64,000 nt of DNA from Bradyrhizobium macuxiense (GCF_007993935.1 NZ_VITY01000021.1:62001-126000), one strand, 5' to 3'; shown: positions 24,969-33,773, counted from the stretch's first letter. Numbers and translations are program-made. The notes: generated by a model from the letters alone, not told the origin.

Positions 24969-25173
24969 ACCTCATCCGATCGCGCCCGAGCACGCGCGCG
25001 CCATCTGCGACGAGATTGGCGAGAGGCTGCGCTATGCCCTGCGCGGCGATTACGCCGATCTGCCGCCAAGGCTGCGCGAACTCATGGACGAATTGTCGCT
25101 GCAGGATTGCGAGGCGCCATCGCTGGTGCCGGCTATGGCCGACATGATGCGGCCGCTGGTCGTCGCAGCCTAG
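24961..25173 (+). CDS. Small acidic hypothetical protein, 70 aa
   Basis: Begins MSEPHPIAPEHARAICDEIG and continues RLRYALRGDYADLPPRLREL. Mostly helical and acidic, without TM segments. The LPPRLRELMDEL segment vaguely recalls NepR-like anti-sigma factors, but no sigma factor or response regulator is near and I do not assign it. Coupled to the micropeptide before it. Confidence 0.55.
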   Translation: MSEPHPIAPEHARAICDEIGERLRYALRGDYADLPPRLRELMDELSLQDCEAPSLVPAMADMMRPLVVAA

Positions 25174-25359
25174 GTCTTGGCTCATCGATAAGCTGCTGAT
25201 GGTCTCATCTTGACCAGAGCGGATATCGCAGCGGCGCGGAATGCGCTTTGATCCGACGCATCTTCCAAGCGAACGCGCGCTACGTCGTAGTAGCGGTTTG
25301 TGCTAACGTTGGATGACTGCGTACCTGACCGATTGGCTTCGATCTTCTCTGAGGCATCA

Positions 25360-25869
25360 ATGACCTTGCGCGCGATTCTTGCAGCATGCTCGATGGCAGC
25401 TCTTGGAGTTCTCACGATGGCATCCGACGTGCTGGGCCAAAAGCAATCTTTCAAAGAGCAGCTGGTGGGGACCTGGACCCTGCTCTCCTGGGAGCAGAAG
25501 AAGGCTGATGGCACTACGCTCGAGCATTATGGGAAGGCTCCAAAGGGCATCGCCTTCTTTGATGCGGATGGACGGTACATCATCACGGTGATGAAGTCGG
25601 ATCGCGCCAGGTATGCGAGCAATGCCCTCAGGCAGGGCACCCCTGAAGAATACAAGGAAACTGCCGAGGGCACGATAACCTACTTCGGGACCTATTCGGC
25701 GAACGAGGCCGATAGCAGCATCTCGATCCACGTCGAGGGCAGTTCTTTTCCGAACTGGAATGGTTCAGATCAAAAGCGCTTTGTCGCGATTGCGGGAAAT
25801 CAACTGACGCTGACTGTCCGTCCCCCGGGCGGCGATGTCGTTGAAGTGATTTGGACACGGGCAAAGTGA
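25360..25869 (+). CDS. Lipocalin-like domain protein, secreted
   Basis: 169 aa. Signal-peptide-like start (MTLRAILAACSMAALGVLTM). The mature part FKEQLVGTWTLLSWEQKKADG, the FFDADGRYIITVM strand and TYFGTYSANEADSSISIHVE are the lipocalin-like (Lipocalin_5-type) bacterial domain, a beta-barrel that may bind a small hydrophobic ligand. The terminal RPPGGDVVEVIWTRA is also conserved in that group. The longer reading adds 20 residues with no domain content. Confidence 0.82.
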   Translation: MTLRAILAACSMAALGVLTMASDVLGQKQSFKEQLVGTWTLLSWEQKKADGTTLEHYGKAPKGIAFFDADGRYIITVMKSDRARYASNALRQGTPEEYKETAEGTITYFGTYSANEADSSISIHVEGSSFPNWNGSDQKRFVAIAGNQLTLTVRPPGGDVVEVIWTRAK

Positions 25870-25934
25870 TCGAGCCGGGTCGATCCGCTTCCGAGCCCCG
25901 AGCGGATCTGCCGTCGGTCGTCTCCGCTCGCCAA

Positions 25935-26429
25935 CTATTCGAGCCGAAAGGCGTCTTTCACGGGATAACCCAGATTCACGCCTATCTTCCAGGCGCCATC
26001 TATCTTGCTCAGCAAATAGGTCCCGCCCGATCTGTTGAGTTCGCTGCCGTCCGCCTTGTAACGCGCGTATGTGCCGCCTGCGATGGCGTGTGCGGGGCCA
26101 AGGAGCTTTACTCCGAAATCAATCCATTCAGTTTTGGCGTAGCCTTGATTCACCGCCGCGTCGCGATACTTCTTGTACCAATCTAACGCCTCATCCTTTG
26201 TCGCGAAGGACGTGAAACCTCGCGGTCCTGCGGTGACGAATGGAGTACTGATGATCTGCGCCACGGCAGCCATGTCGCCGCGGCTGTATGCCTCAAAATA
26301 TTCGTGCATCAGCCTGTCGATTGCACTCCTATCTGTGGCTGGATCAATGGACTGAGCGCGCGCAGCAAGCGGGATTAACATCAGCGCGGCGGCGATTGTC
26401 AGCGTGATTTTCTTTACCAGCGGCGTCAT
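25935..26429 (-). CDS. SnoaL/DUF4440-like secreted protein
   Basis: 164 aa. Signal peptide MTPLVKKITLTIAAALMLIP. The mature domain DRSAIDRLMHEYFEAYSRGD, WIDFGVKLLGPAHAIAGGTY and GGTYLLSKIDGAWKIGVNLG is the NTF2-like cone fold of DUF4440/SnoaL proteins. Periplasmic by its signal. It is convergent with the lipocalin-like gene. Ligand and role unknown. Confidence 0.75.
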   Translation of the reverse strand: MTPLVKKITLTIAAALMLIPLAARAQSIDPATDRSAIDRLMHEYFEAYSRGDMAAVAQIISTPFVTAGPRGFTSFATKDEALDWYKKYRDAAVNQGYAKTEWIDFGVKLLGPAHAIAGGTYARYKADGSELNRSGGTYLLSKIDGAWKIGVNLGYPVKDAFRLE

Positions 26430-26540
26430 GGCCGTGCCCCCTTTCTCAGCGGCGCGCTGACCAATGGAACTGCGGTCCGGGACCCCTGGTCCGCAATCCA
26501 CACCGGGCCGGAGAACACCGTCGGGCCTCAGCGCGCCGCG

Positions 26541-27536
26541 TCACACGTTCTTCGCGACCTTCCTGGTCCGTGTCGGGCCGGCGCCGGCGATTGCCGGCTT
26601 GATATTCCACACTGCGCGCACGGCGGCGAAGGCGTGGGCGATCACCGGCTCCTGGCGGCGGGCGGCGAGGCTGACGAAGGAGAGATCGCAGGTCAGCTTC
26701 ACCTTGTCGGCGACCACGAACTGATGCGGGCGCGCCATCCGCGGCGCCAGCACGCTGTCACGCGCGAGGCTGAGGCAGAGACCGGATTCGACGAAGTCGA
26801 TCATCGCCTCTTCCTGGTCGGTGTAGCCGATGCGCTTCGGCAAGGCGCCGAGCGGCCGGAAAATGTCGTCGAGCAGCCGCCGGTGACCGGAATGCGGCGG
26901 TGTCGCGAGCCAGGGCAGCTCGGCGAGCTCCGCCCAGCCCTTGCCGATGACCCGGTCCCGCCAGCCGATCGGCGCGATCACGCGGTAGTCGTAGCAGAGC
27001 AGCGGCGCCAGCTGGTAGCGGCCGTCGGCAATGGTCCGCTCGGCGAAGCTGTGATGGACGAGGTGCTCCTGCGGCGTGGCGTCGACGTAATAGCCGACGT
27101 CGAGTTCGCCCCTGCCGATCTGTGCCAGCACGTCGTCGCTGACGCCATGGCGCAGGAAGACCTCGGTGCGTTGCGAGGACATCGCAAGGCTGCGCACGAA
27201 CGGTCCGAGCCGGGTGAATTCGGGGTCGAGGATGGTGCCGACGCGCAGCGTGCCGCGCTGCGCCTCGTTCAACGAATCCGCCATCGCCTTGAAGTCGGAT
27301 GCCGCCGCCACCGCCCGGTGCGCCAGCGGCAGCAGCGCGGCGCCGGCCTCGGTCAGCGTGAAGCCGCCGGGTGTGCGGTTGAACAGCTGCAGTCCGGTGC
27401 TTTCCTCGAGCGCCTTGAGTTGCAGGCTGACCGCCGGCTGGGTCAGTTTCAGCATCGCTGCAGCGCGCGATACAGTGCCCTCACGGGCAACCGTGATGAA
27501 GCAACGCAAGGCCTGGGTACGGGGAAGCTCGGTCAT
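26541..27536 (-). CDS. LysR-family transcriptional regulator
   Basis: 331 aa. The N-terminal HTH (RTQALRCFITVAREGTVSRA, then TQPAVSLQLKALEESTGLQL) is a standard LysR DNA-binding domain. A PBP-like effector domain follows (LRVGTILDPEFTRLGPFVRS). The upstream MerR-type gene is on the same strand, 87 bases away. No divergent target is adjacent, so the regulated genes cannot be named. Confidence 0.88.
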   Translation of the reverse strand: MTELPRTQALRCFITVAREGTVSRAAAMLKLTQPAVSLQLKALEESTGLQLFNRTPGGFTLTEAGAALLPLAHRAVAAASDFKAMADSLNEAQRGTLRVGTILDPEFTRLGPFVRSLAMSSQRTEVFLRHGVSDDVLAQIGRGELDVGYYVDATPQEHLVHHSFAERTIADGRYQLAPLLCYDYRVIAPIGWRDRVIGKGWAELAELPWLATPPHSGHRRLLDDIFRPLGALPKRIGYTDQEEAMIDFVESGLCLSLARDSVLAPRMARPHQFVVADKVKLTCDLSFVSLAARRQEPVIAHAFAAVRAVWNIKPAIAGAGPTRTRKVAKNV

Positions 27537-27623
27537 CGCGTGTGCTTATAGCACACTTTTCCTGAGCGCATCCGTCCTGCGTCATGCATTGTCATATGAT
27601 GATAATACAACCCATGCGAGAAG

Positions 27624-28655
27624 TCAGGATGGCAGCCGCGCCACCATGCCTTCGGTTCGCGCGCGCACCTCCGGCGAGGCGAGGCAGGTCGCAACCGCTT
27701 CATAGCCTGCCGCACCGGGAATGGGCCTGACGCAGATCGGCAGGCTGTGATTGGCCGGGCACAGGATGATCGCTTCGTCGTCGCCGACGGCGTCGAGGTC
27801 CAGGATCGCGCTTGAGCGCGTCAGGAAGAACTGTGGCCGCGCCTGCGGTCCACGGCGGCGCAGATGCGCGATCACCGCCTCCTGGCTGGCCGCATCGAGC
27901 CCCTGCTCGAGCATGTCGATCACCGGGATCGCGCCGTCGTCGGCCTCGAGCCATGCGAGCAGGGTGGTGAGCGCGGCAGAGTCCACGGCGCCATCTGCCA
28001 GCAGGACGGCAAGGCTCGCCTCGACCCTCGCCTTGTGCGCCGGGTCGGCGTCGAGCCGCGCGCGAACCGCCGCACCGCCGTCGGCGGCACGGTCCAGTCC
28101 GACGAAGCTGGCGCCGGGCAGCGCTTCTGCGAGCCGCTGCGCAAGGCGCGTCTTGCCGCTGCCGAGCGGGCCGACGATGTAATTCAGCGATTTGACGTCG
28201 CGCAGCTCGAAGCGCTCGCCGCCCCACGGCCATGGCAGGTCGAATGCGACGCGGAGTGCCGGCCGTGCCCTGACCGCACCGATGAGGTCGCGCGTCGCGG
28301 GCATTTTGCCGCGGCCGAGGTCGGTGCGCAGCCGCCGCACCCGGGCGATGCTGTCGCCGCAGTGGCGGATGCGTGCTTCGAGCGTGGCCTCGTGCGCGGC
28401 CAGCACGCGGCCGAGGATGGCGGCGTCGCCGTTCAGGATCCGCGCCACCTCTCCGACACTGAGGCCGAGCGCACGCAGCTCGACGATCTCGGCGCAGCGG
28501 GCCATCTCGGCCGGACCATAGGCACGCCATCCCGCCGGTGTGCGGCCGGGCGCGATCAGGCCGCGCTCCTCGTAGAGGCGCAGCGCTTTCGCCGAGATGC
28601 CGAGCTGCCGTGCAGCTTCGGACGGGCTGAGGAAACGGGCAGCAGGAGCATTCAT
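27624..28655 (-). CDS. MerR-type regulator fused to a P-loop domain
   Basis: 343 aa. Residues 8-80 are a MerR HTH (SPSEAARQLGISAKALRLYE, GWRAYGPAEMARCAEIVELR, LGLSVGEVARIL) followed by a helix to about 112. Residues 150-300 form a nucleotide-binding domain: Walker A GPLGSGKTR at 162-170, with a possible Walker B in AIPVIDMLEQGLDAASQE. A typical MerR ends near residue 130. The second half resembles small AAA/ABC-type ATPases. The function is not established; nucleotide-controlled transcription is the obvious inference. Confidence 0.82.
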   Translation of the reverse strand: MNAPAARFLSPSEAARQLGISAKALRLYEERGLIAPGRTPAGWRAYGPAEMARCAEIVELRALGLSVGEVARILNGDAAILGRVLAAHEATLEARIRHCGDSIARVRRLRTDLGRGKMPATRDLIGAVRARPALRVAFDLPWPWGGERFELRDVKSLNYIVGPLGSGKTRLAQRLAEALPGASFVGLDRAADGGAAVRARLDADPAHKARVEASLAVLLADGAVDSAALTTLLAWLEADDGAIPVIDMLEQGLDAASQEAVIAHLRRRGPQARPQFFLTRSSAILDLDAVGDDEAIILCPANHSLPICVRPIPGAAGYEAVATCLASPEVRARTEGMVARLPS

Positions 28656-29270
28656 CGAATCACCTCGCGTCGTCTGACCGCGCCTCTATGGAGGCGGCCG
28701 CAGGGGCAAGGTCAAGCGGGGAGGGGGGCTGTGCTGAATCCGGTGGGGTGAGCACGCTTCCCAGGCTCCCTCTCCCACGCAACCGGGGTCTACCCCGGTT
28801 GCGCGTCATAAGTTTGCGCAAGTCGGGCAGGCCCGACTTGCGGGCGGGAGAGGGTGGGGAGAGGGTGTGCCCCGGGCGAGACGATCGATGAGGGCACAGC
28901 TCTCGCAAGTTTGTTCGCTTTTCGCTTTGACAGATACGGATAGCGCACGTCGCGTGGCACCCCTCTCCCCAACCCTCCCCCGCAAGGGGGGAGGGAGCCC
29001 TGCCGCCGGTGCTCACCTCGCGCGCCAATCACCGAGTTGCCCGACAGCGCAGGCCCCTGCATGGGAATGTTTGATCCATCAGCCGTGCAACATATTCGAT
29101 GTCGTCCCTGCGAAAGCAGGGACCCATAACCACGAATGGCGATTGGTGTGCGACGCTAAAACGACGAGTCCTTTCAACAACAGCCGCCGCGGCGTATGGG
29201 TCCCGGCCTTCGCCGGGACGACAGCTGTGTGTGCCGCGAGCGTGTGCGCCGATCGCGGGCGCAGCCACCA
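28656..29270. repeat. Repeat-rich intergenic region without a gene
   Basis: 615 bases between the MerR fusion and the DUF2927 gene. It contains two near-perfect hairpins: GCAACCGGGG-TCTA-CCCCGGTTGC at 28779-28802 and GCAAGTCGGGC-AG-GCCCGACTTGC at 28818-28841. CCTCTCCCC and GAGAGGG runs flank them (28770-28870 and 28965-28995). A family B repeat follows at 29101-29222. No open frame here looks coding. Confidence 0.7.
29101..29222. repeat. Palindromic intergenic repeat, family B, copy 1
   Basis: Starts GTCGTCCCTGCGAAAGCAGG followed by GACCCATAACCAC, and ends GGGTCCCGGCCTTCGCCGGG followed by ACGAC. The two ends are inverted (CCTGCGAAAGCAGGGACCC against GGGTCCCGGCCTTCGCCGGG). A second copy with the same ends lies at 62739-62860. 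The middle sequence differs between copies. Confidence 0.82.
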
Positions 29271-30071
29271 TCACTCCAGATGGTTCACCTTCGCCACCCA
29301 GGCGCGGACGTCGGTGAGCACGTCGGGCAGCGCGGCCTTGACCTCCTGCACGTTCATGCCGGGCTTGATGCGGGGGTCGTAGAGCAGATTGAGCAGATAT
29401 TGGTCGTAGACGTCGAAGAAGCCCATCGAGACGCTGTCGTTGAACATGGTCCACGGCACCGTCGCGGTGTCGTTGATCGGGCCGAGCGATTGCAGCAGCT
29501 CCTCATAGGCGCAGTCGAGGAAGACGAAGTCGCCATTGTCGACGGTGAGGATGACGTCGGAATGCTCGATCTCGTAGTTCTCGTTCTTGCGGAAGCCGGA
29601 CAGGCATTGCGGGTCGAGCGAGGAGCGGATCTCCTTGGCGCGCTCCTGCCCGTAATAGGTGGCGATCGTGCGGTTGAGTTCGCGGTCGCGCACCATCTTG
29701 ACCACGACATTGGCCGTGTCGTGATTATCGGTCATCGCGATGTCGAGATGCTGCACCTTGCTGCGGATGTCGGCGACGACCTTGGCGAGCTGGGCCTTGC
29801 GGTCGGCGCGGTTGCCGTCGGCAAACACGCGCACCGCCCTGTCGTATTTGCGGATGCGGTCGACCCGTCCGGCGAGATGATATTCGGCGCCGAACGCGGT
29901 CTTCAGGAAACCCTCGACGATCTCGGCGTCGGTGAAGGCCTTCTTCTCGTTGCGCTGGCGCGCGACGATGGCCGGCACCTCGGCAGCGGCAGGCACGGGG
30001 ATTTCAGTGAGGCAAGCGGCGAGCGTTGCGGGGAGAAGGAGCAGGATCGAAGGGCGGTGCTGGGACATCAT
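29271..30071 (-). CDS. DUF2927 lipoprotein
   Basis: 266 aa. The start MMSQHRPSILLLLPATLAAC is a lipoprotein signal with a lipobox LAAC. The mature protein (AFTDAEIVEGFLKTAFGAEY, VDRIRKYDRAVRVFADGN, MTDNHDTANVVVKMV, and the Cys pair in DPQCLSGF and FLDCAYEELLQ) matches DUF2927, a proteobacterial family with a putative metalloprotease-like fold. It is probably anchored in the outer membrane. The role is unknown. Confidence 0.75.
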   Translation of the reverse strand: MMSQHRPSILLLLPATLAACLTEIPVPAAAEVPAIVARQRNEKKAFTDAEIVEGFLKTAFGAEYHLAGRVDRIRKYDRAVRVFADGNRADRKAQLAKVVADIRSKVQHLDIAMTDNHDTANVVVKMVRDRELNRTIATYYGQERAKEIRSSLDPQCLSGFRKNENYEIEHSDVILTVDNGDFVFLDCAYEELLQSLGPINDTATVPWTMFNDSVSMGFFDVYDQYLLNLLYDPRIKPGMNVQEVKAALPDVLTDVRAWVAKVNHLE

Positions 30072-30161
30072 GACAACGCTGCCGCAAGGTGTGCGGCAGC
30101 GCAAGGCGGGATCGGCGAACTTGCCGGATGGCGGCGCCCGATTCCGTTGAAATCGCCGCGA

Positions 30162-30734
30162 TCAGTTCTTCACCACGACGGTGGCGCCGACCGAGACGCG
30201 ATCATAGAGGTCCTTGACGTCCTCATTGGTCATGCGGAAGCAGCCGGACGAGACCGCTTGTCCGATCGTCTCCGGCTCGTTGGAGCCGTGAATGCGGTAC
30301 AGCGTCGAGCCGAGATACATCGCCCGCGCGCCGAGCGGATTCTCGATGCCGCCGCCCATGTGGCGCGGCAGATCGGGGCGGCGGCGCAGCATGTCCGAGG
30401 GCGGCGTCCAGGACGGCCATTCCTTCTTCGCACTGATGCGGTGCACGCCGCTCCAGCGGAAGCCGTCGCGGCCGACGCCGATGCCGTAGCGCAGCGCCTG
30501 GCCGTTGGCCTGCACCAGATAGAGCCGGCGCTCGGCGGTGTTCACCACGATGGTGCCGGGGGCGTAGTTGGTCGGGTAGTCGACGGTGGTGCGCGGGATC
30601 GGGCTTGCGCCACCGCCGCCGAAGAAGCTCGGGGCTTCGGACTGGTAGCCACGGGAGTCGAAGAACTGAGCCTGGGCCTGGCCGGCACCTGCCAGGATCG
30701 TGAGCGCGGCAAACATCAAGGCAAACGGGCGCAT
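30162..30734 (-). CDS. L,D-transpeptidase (YkuD domain)
   Basis: 190 aa. Signal peptide MRPFALMFAALTILAGAGQA, then a low-complexity linker and the YkuD domain: PGTIVVNTAERRLYLVQANG at its start and the catalytic HGSNEPETIGQAVSSGCFRM (His ... Ser-x-Gly-Cys) near the end. It makes 3-3 peptidoglycan crosslinks or attaches proteins to peptidoglycan in the periplasm. The downstream DUF2927 lipoprotein gene is on the same strand. Confidence 0.92.
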   Translation of the reverse strand: MRPFALMFAALTILAGAGQAQAQFFDSRGYQSEAPSFFGGGGASPIPRTTVDYPTNYAPGTIVVNTAERRLYLVQANGQALRYGIGVGRDGFRWSGVHRISAKKEWPSWTPPSDMLRRRPDLPRHMGGGIENPLGARAMYLGSTLYRIHGSNEPETIGQAVSSGCFRMTNEDVKDLYDRVSVGATVVVKN

Positions 30735-30959
30735 GGTCGTCGTCCTCGCGAACAATCAAATATGTGCTCAGACAGGCCACAATTACCGGCGTTTCGCAAG
30801 CGACGAAGCCGTGACCTTAGGCACTTTCCGGCAACACGGTTTAAAAAGGCAACAGACCGCAGGCGATACCAGCATTGTCCGGCCAAACCTTTGACGAAGC
30901 GGATGAAGAATGGTTGATCTGGAGCGGCCACAAGAACATCTCGAAACGGGAGCGAGAGC

Positions 30960-32507
30960 ATGAACGGTGCGGAAAGTCTGGTACGGACATTGGTCGCGGG
31001 CGGCGTGGATGTCTGTTTTACCAATCCGGGCACCTCGGAGATGCATTTCGTCGCGGCGCTGGACAAGGTCCCGGGCATGCGCTGCGTGCTCGGCCTGTTC
31101 GAAGGCGTGGTGACCGGCGCGGCCGACGGCTATTTCCGCATGAAGGGAACACCGGCCTCGACCTTGCTGCATCTTGGGCCCGGCCTCGCCAATGGCCTTG
31201 CCAATCTGCACAATGCCAAGAAGGCGCATTCCGGCATCGTCAACATCGTCGGCCAGCACGCCACCTACCACATCGGCTACAACGCGCCGCTGACATCGGA
31301 TATCGAGGGCCTGGCGCGGCCGATGTCGTCCTGGGTACGAACGTCGCCGGATGCCAAGTCGGTCGCGGCCGATGGCGCGGCGGCGATCGCCGCGGCAAAG
31401 AGCGCGCCGCCCCAGATCGCAACGCTGATCCTGCCGGCCGACACCGCCTGGAACGAGGCCGACGGCATCGCCGAGGTGCCTGTCGATACGCAGCGCCCGA
31501 GCTACTCGCCGCAGGCGGTCGACACCGCGGCGAAGATCCTGCACGGCGATGCCGCGCACACGCTGCTGCTGGTCACCGGCAGCGCGCTGACCGACCACGG
31601 GCTGGCGCTCGCCGAGCGCATCGCCGGCAAGACCGGCTGCACCGTGATGGGCCAGACCTATCACCCGCGCATGGCGCGCGGCCGCGGCCGCTTCTCGATC
31701 AACCGCATCCCCTATGTGATCGAGCAGGCGCTGCCGATCCTGAAGAATTTCCGTCACATTGTACTGGTCGAGGCCAACGATCCGGTGGCGTTCTTCGCCT
31801 ATCCGAACAAGCCGAGCATGCTGAAGGCGGAAGGCTGCGAGGTGCATCGCATGACCGCCTGGGGCGAGAATTCGGTCGCAGCCCTCGAGGCGCTGGCCAA
31901 TGCGCTGCATGCGACGGCGCAGGACGTCAAGCCGCAGCAGCATCCCGAACTCGTCAAGCCGACCGGCGCGCTCAACCACTCGACGATCGCGCAGGCGATC
32001 GCCTGTGCGATCCCCGACAACGCCATCATGGTCGATGAATCCGTCACCACCGGCCGCGGTTTCTTTCCGCCGACGGCGGGGGCTGCGCCGCACGACTGGC
32101 TGCAGAACATGGGCGGCTCGATCGGCTTCTCGACGCCGGTGGCGACCGGCGCTGCGGTTGCCTGTCCGGACCGCAAGGTGATCTGCATGGTCGGCGACGG
32201 CAGCGCGATGTACACGATCCAGTCGCTGTGGACGCAGGCGCGCGAGGGGCTCAACGTCGTGACCATCGTGTTCGCCAACCGCATCTACCAGATTCTGCGT
32301 GGCGAGTTCGACGGCGTCGGCGCCGGCGAGCCGGGCAAGCGCGCGCAGGACATGCTGAAGATCGATCGGCCGACGCTCGATTTCGTGGCGCTCGCGAAGG
32401 GCATGGGCGTGCCGGCGGTGGCGGTCACATCAGCGGATGAGTTCAACAAGGCGCTGGCGAATGCCGTCGCCGAGCCGGGCCCGCGGCTGATCGAAGTGCA
32501 GATGTAG
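30960..32507 (+). CDS. TPP-dependent acetolactate synthase-like enzyme
   Basis: 515 aa, shorter than true IlvB (about 570). PYR domain LVAGGVDVCFTNPGTSEMHF with the catalytic Glu in VLGLFEGVVTGAADGYFRM, and the TPP motif MVGDGSAMYTIQSLWTQARE followed by NVVTIVFANRIYQIL. It belongs to the group annotated as acetolactate synthase large subunit but closer to benzoylformate-decarboxylase-type enzymes. No ilvH regulatory subunit gene is adjacent, so valine/isoleucine synthesis is doubtful; decarboxylation or carboligation of another 2-oxoacid is likely. Confidence 0.85.
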   Translation: MNGAESLVRTLVAGGVDVCFTNPGTSEMHFVAALDKVPGMRCVLGLFEGVVTGAADGYFRMKGTPASTLLHLGPGLANGLANLHNAKKAHSGIVNIVGQHATYHIGYNAPLTSDIEGLARPMSSWVRTSPDAKSVAADGAAAIAAAKSAPPQIATLILPADTAWNEADGIAEVPVDTQRPSYSPQAVDTAAKILHGDAAHTLLLVTGSALTDHGLALAERIAGKTGCTVMGQTYHPRMARGRGRFSINRIPYVIEQALPILKNFRHIVLVEANDPVAFFAYPNKPSMLKAEGCEVHRMTAWGENSVAALEALANALHATAQDVKPQQHPELVKPTGALNHSTIAQAIACAIPDNAIMVDESVTTGRGFFPPTAGAAPHDWLQNMGGSIGFSTPVATGAAVACPDRKVICMVGDGSAMYTIQSLWTQAREGLNVVTIVFANRIYQILRGEFDGVGAGEPGKRAQDMLKIDRPTLDFVALAKGMGVPAVAVTSADEFNKALANAVAEPGPRLIEVQM

Positions 32508-32542
32508 CACGCATGATTTGAAAAGGCCGCGGCGGCGGTAGT

Positions 32543-32592
32543 GCATGATCCGGAAAAGTGTGAAGCGGTTTTCCGAAAAGATCATGCTCAAA
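32543..32592. repeat. Intergenic repeat, family C, copy 1 (short form)
   Basis: GCATGATCCGGAAAAGTGTG, then AAGCGGTTTTCCGAAAAGATCATGC. The ends GCATGATC and GATCATGC are inverted. The copy at 56091-56166 is nearly identical but has an extra inner hairpin; a degenerate inverted copy lies at 57091-57158. In frame with the next gene it reads HDPEKCEAVF, but that is a by-product of the repeat. Confidence 0.85.
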
Positions 32593-32645
32593 AGAAGCTA
32601 AAGTGCGATGAAGCTCATCGCGCTTTTGTCCAGTCGGAGGCGCCA

Positions 32646-33182
32646 ATGCAGACCGAGCTGAACAAGGTGATCGCCGCCGTGCAGGAGTTTTACGCGCAGG
32701 AGACGTTCCTGCTGGAGCGCGATCTCGGCGAGCGAACGCTCACTCACCGGCTGGCGGTCTATGTCGAGCGGCAGTTCTCCGGCTGGCAGGTCGATTGCAA
32801 CTACGATCGGCTCGGCGAGCGCACGCTGCGGCTGCCGCGCGGCTCGGGGAGCTCGACCGATGACCATCTCGGCAAGTCGATCTATCCCGATATCGTCGTG
32901 CATCAGCGCGATATCCCGAACAATCTGCTCGCCATCGAGCTGCGCAAGGACAGCAATCACCAGCCGCTCGAGCACGATCAGCGCAAGCTGGCCGCGCTGA
33001 CCGATCCGAACGTGTGGTTTGCCTATGCGATGGGCGTGCTGGTGATCGTCGGGCAGGACGGCGTGAGCTTTTCCGAAGTCTATGCCGGCGGCACGATCGA
33101 CAGCGCCGCGTCGCGCTGGTTTGCCGAGCGCGTGCAAGAGAGCGGGCTCGCGGCACGGCACGACAATGGCGCTCCGCGTTAA
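32646..33182 (+). CDS. Hypothetical protein with a PD-ExK-like core
   Basis: 178 aa. The ATG at 32646 has GGAGG six bases upstream; a longer reading would start inside repeat C and is rejected. The segment SIYPDIVVHQRDIPNNLLAI followed by ELRKDSNH has the PD-(x)n-E-x-R/K spacing of restriction-nuclease-like folds, preceded by a helix VYVERQFSGWQVDCNYDR. No partner gene indicates a defence role. Conserved hypothetical proteins of this kind are found in rhizobia; nuclease activity is only a suggestion. Confidence 0.65.
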   Translation: MQTELNKVIAAVQEFYAQETFLLERDLGERTLTHRLAVYVERQFSGWQVDCNYDRLGERTLRLPRGSGSSTDDHLGKSIYPDIVVHQRDIPNNLLAIELRKDSNHQPLEHDQRKLAALTDPNVWFAYAMGVLVIVGQDGVSFSEVYAGGTIDSAASRWFAERVQESGLAARHDNGAPR

Positions 33183-33475
33183 GCCTATCGACGATTCTCG
33201 CTGCGGATTGCAGTGATAGCCCGTTTGGATCATGCGTCGCCGCTGCACGCACGGCAGAACAGAAGGTGCGGGAGGTGGAGCAATTCCTGGAGCCGGTGGT
33301 CATTTTTCAGAACGATCCGATGGCGGTGCGGATTATCGGCTCTGCGCCTCTTTCGCTCCCCCTCCCGCACTTCAATTCGCTGGCCCAGCTCACTGGTCCA
33401 AGCTCTACTGTTTCAAGCCGGCGGCGCAGCTGAATGCGACGTCAAAGGCCGAGGCAGCATCCGCACCGAGACAGT
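33183..33475. other. Intergenic stretch without a supported gene
   Basis: About 290 bases between the PD-ExK-like gene and the terminator at 33476. Several open frames exist but none has a good start, domain or Shine-Dalgarno site. I see no feature in it. Confidence 0.5.
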
Positions 33476-33505
33476 AAAAAGGCCGCCTTCGGGCGGCCTT
33501 TTCCG
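33476..33505. terminator. Bidirectional intrinsic terminator
   Basis: AAAAAGGCCGCC-TTCG-GGCGGCCTTTT: a 7-bp GC stem with a stable UUCG tetraloop, A-run on one side and T-run on the other. It serves the minus-strand Lys/Ala-rich gene (stop at 33546) and any plus-strand transcript from the left. Confidence 0.85.
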
Positions 33506-33545
33506 TTTCGTCTTGTCCGTGATCGCGGTGTGCGATTGTTTCTGT

Positions 33546-33773
33546 TTATTGCTTGGTCGCATCGTCGCCGGTCGCGGCGGCGCCTGTCTTGGCTTTCGAT
33601 TTCTTTGCGGTCTTCTTCGCTTTCTTCTTCGGCGCCATCTTGGTCGCCTCGCCCTTGGCCGCCGTGTCGCCGCTTTGCGCCGCAGGGGCCGTGGTGCCGC
33701 CTGCCTTGTCCTGCGCGAGTGCAGCGGACGAGACGAAGGCGAGGGCGGTGGCGGCGAGGATCAGTGTTCGCAT
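33546..33773 (-). CDS. Small secreted Lys/Ala-rich protein, 75 aa
   Basis: Signal peptide MRTLILAATALAFVSSAALA, then a disordered mature chain with a Lys-rich patch (KMAPKKKAKKTAKKSKAKTG). The charge pattern is like that of small basic periplasmic proteins common in Bradyrhizobium. It ends near the bidirectional terminator at 33476. Function unknown; it may bind nucleic acid, LPS or peptidoglycan by charge. Confidence 0.75.
   Translation of the reverse strand: MRTLILAATALAFVSSAALAQDKAGGTTAPAAQSGDTAAKGEATKMAPKKKAKKTAKKSKAKTGAAATGDDATKQ

Noticed and set aside
28656..29270. CRISPR array among the intergenic repeats
   Set aside because: The repeats are few, palindromic and irregularly spaced, with no constant repeat-spacer pattern or cas genes.
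29196..30917. 573-codon open frame opposite the DUF2927 and L,D-transpeptidase genes
   Set aside because: Translation is Arg/Gly/Asp-rich without a domain; the minus-strand genes have signal peptides and catalytic motifs.
32541..32645. N-terminal extension HDPEKCEAVF of the gene at 32646
   Set aside because: The extension is translated repeat C; the same bases occur at 56091 in a non-coding spacer, and a good ribosome-binding site sits before the ATG at 32646.
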